This document shows positions 6,799-7,169 of a DNA stretch of 7,169 bases, one piece after another. The notes under the pieces are model-generated. The model saw only the letters and a program-made list of their open reading frames with translations, searched no databases and was not told the origin of the DNA. Each line of letters opens with the position of its first letter. Position 1 is the first letter of the stretch. This stretch comes from JBCBKZ01 sp039026975 (GTDB taxonomy: Bacteria > Bacteroidota > Bacteroidia > J057), in NCBI GenBank assembly GCA_039026975.1, contig JBCCLI010000346.1, positions 1 through 7,169 on the forward strand. Direction: 5' to 3'. The position numbers were made by a program, and so were the translations under genes.

Positions 6799-6903
6799 CA
6801 CCCCACCAAAAAGGAGCGCATGCATTTTGACAGTGAACTCCCAAAAGACTTCCAAGCAGCCGTAGATAAGCTGAGAGGTTGGGCAGAGTACCAGGAAAAG
6901 TAA
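6799..6903 (+). pseudogene. Truncated 3' remnant of the RluA-family synthase gene (right direct repeat)
   Basis: The frame reads H-P-T-K-K-E-R-M-H-F-D-S-E-L-P-K-D-F and ends at TAA 6901-6903, matching the last 34 codons and the stop of the synthase at the left edge (91% identical at base level, no gaps). All upstream domains are missing, and the only upstream in-frame ATG (6766) lies inside the terminator loop, so this is not a functional gene. Several differences are silent (GGG/GGT, GCG/GCA) or conservative, which suggests that both copies evolved as coding sequence before one was orphaned, for example in two related strains. It still sits next to what may be the original downstream neighbour, so this copy may be the native gene end and the left copy the incoming one. 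Confidence 0.88.
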
Positions 6904-7069
6904 ACTACTTACCTTCATATAGCATCCCTATACCCTGGGTAGCCTTGTATCTAAGCCTGATTTCCAGAACTTCGTAATATTCTTTTTACATTCAGGAACT
7001 ATTGTGATTCTCAGCCCATTAACATTCAGATGCACGAAACGATCCTAAACAAGAAACGCTTTATCAGCC

Positions 7070-7169
7070 ATGAATGATCCAGTTTTACTTAACGGGACAC
7101 GTGAAAAAGTCCAGATCTGCCTTGACGGGATTACCCTACAAGCCCCTGGATTCACAGGTGTGATTGAGG
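7070..7169 (+). CDS. Start of an unidentified gene (3' end outside window)
   Basis: ATG at 7070 opens a frame that stays open to the right edge (33 codons: M-N-D-P-V-L-L-N-G-T-R-E-K-V, then Q-I-C-L-D-G-I-T-L and A-P-G-F-T-G-V-I-E). The nearest in-frame upstream stop is TAA 7046-7048, so the start is fairly constrained. No signal peptide is visible. GC is about 48% (7081-7169), close to the synthase fragment and unlike the cassette, so it probably belongs to the host backbone. The preceding 166 bases contain no gene I can support and no clear promoter. The family is not recognisable from so short a piece, and the frame could be spurious. Confidence 0.5.
   Translation, partial: MNDPVLLNGTREKVQICLDGITLQAPGFTGVIE

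Noticed and set aside
6766..6903. A 45-codon open frame starting at ATG 6766 and covering the synthase remnant
   Set aside because: The ATG falls in the terminator loop and its first codons are the terminator stem; no independent gene signal exists, so the frame is a by-product of the remnant.
6931..6941. Inverted repeat TACCC-T-GGGTA after the synthase remnant
   Set aside because: The loop would be one base and no T-run follows, so it is not a credible terminator; no other role could be supported.
7030..7077. Short frame from ATG 7030 (15 codons)
   Set aside because: Very short, ends in a stop overlapping the better start at 7070, and shows no similarity to anything I recognise.
1..7169. 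Integrase, transposase, tRNA or CRISPR that would explain the direct repeats
   Set aside because: None of the reading frames or repeats has such features; the mobility mechanism stays unexplained within the window.

Overview
The window looks like a chromosomal segment from a Bacteroidota bacterium, probably of the Cytophagia/Flavobacteriia type. The evidence is the style of the RluA-family pseudouridine synthase tail, the absence of Shine-Dalgarno sites, a lipoprotein with a Bacteroidota-type surface-export motif (Cys-Lys-Lys-Glu-Glu), and a -7-like element of the TAnnTTTG form. No taxonomic marker gene is present, so this placement is inference.

Layout, left to right. (1) The C-terminal part of an RluA/RluD-family rRNA pseudouridine synthase (2-247, +) enters from the left edge. 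(2) It converges, with one base between stop codons, on a tightly packed four-gene minus-strand operon. In transcription order this encodes an unrecognised 271-aa protein with a Cys-Pro tail (3185-2370), a seven-helix membrane protein (2363-1704), a HisKA_3-type sensor kinase with one membrane helix (1725-898) and a NarL/FixJ response regulator (929-249). The gaps are 6 bp or overlaps. (3) A 292-bp AT-rich divergent intergenic region follows. (4) Two plus-strand genes come next. The first is a 585-aa lipoprotein (3478-5235) whose middle section aligns collinearly, from memory, with the pore-forming part of cholesterol-dependent cytolysins but lacks their tryptophan-rich undecapeptide. The second is a 471-aa exported protein (5305-6720) with a coiled coil and probable beta-sandwich domains. 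A clear hairpin-plus-T terminator closes this unit (6753-6781). (5) Immediately afterwards comes a second, truncated copy of the 3' end of the pseudouridine synthase gene (6799-6903). (6) The start of an unidentified gene (7070 onward) runs off the right edge.

The main interpretation is that bases about 248-6798 form an inserted cassette bounded by 105-bp direct repeats (96 of 105 bases identical) of the 3' end of the pseudouridine synthase gene. The flanks are about 50% GC in the stretches I counted, against about 25-40% in sampled stretches of the cassette. The cassette carries a cytolysin-like surface toxin candidate, a possible partner protein, and what looks like its own signalling system (membrane sensor candidate, kinase, regulator). 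No integrase, transposase, tRNA or CRISPR was seen. The coordinated function of toxin and two-component system is inferred from proximity and divergent orientation, not shown by the sequence.
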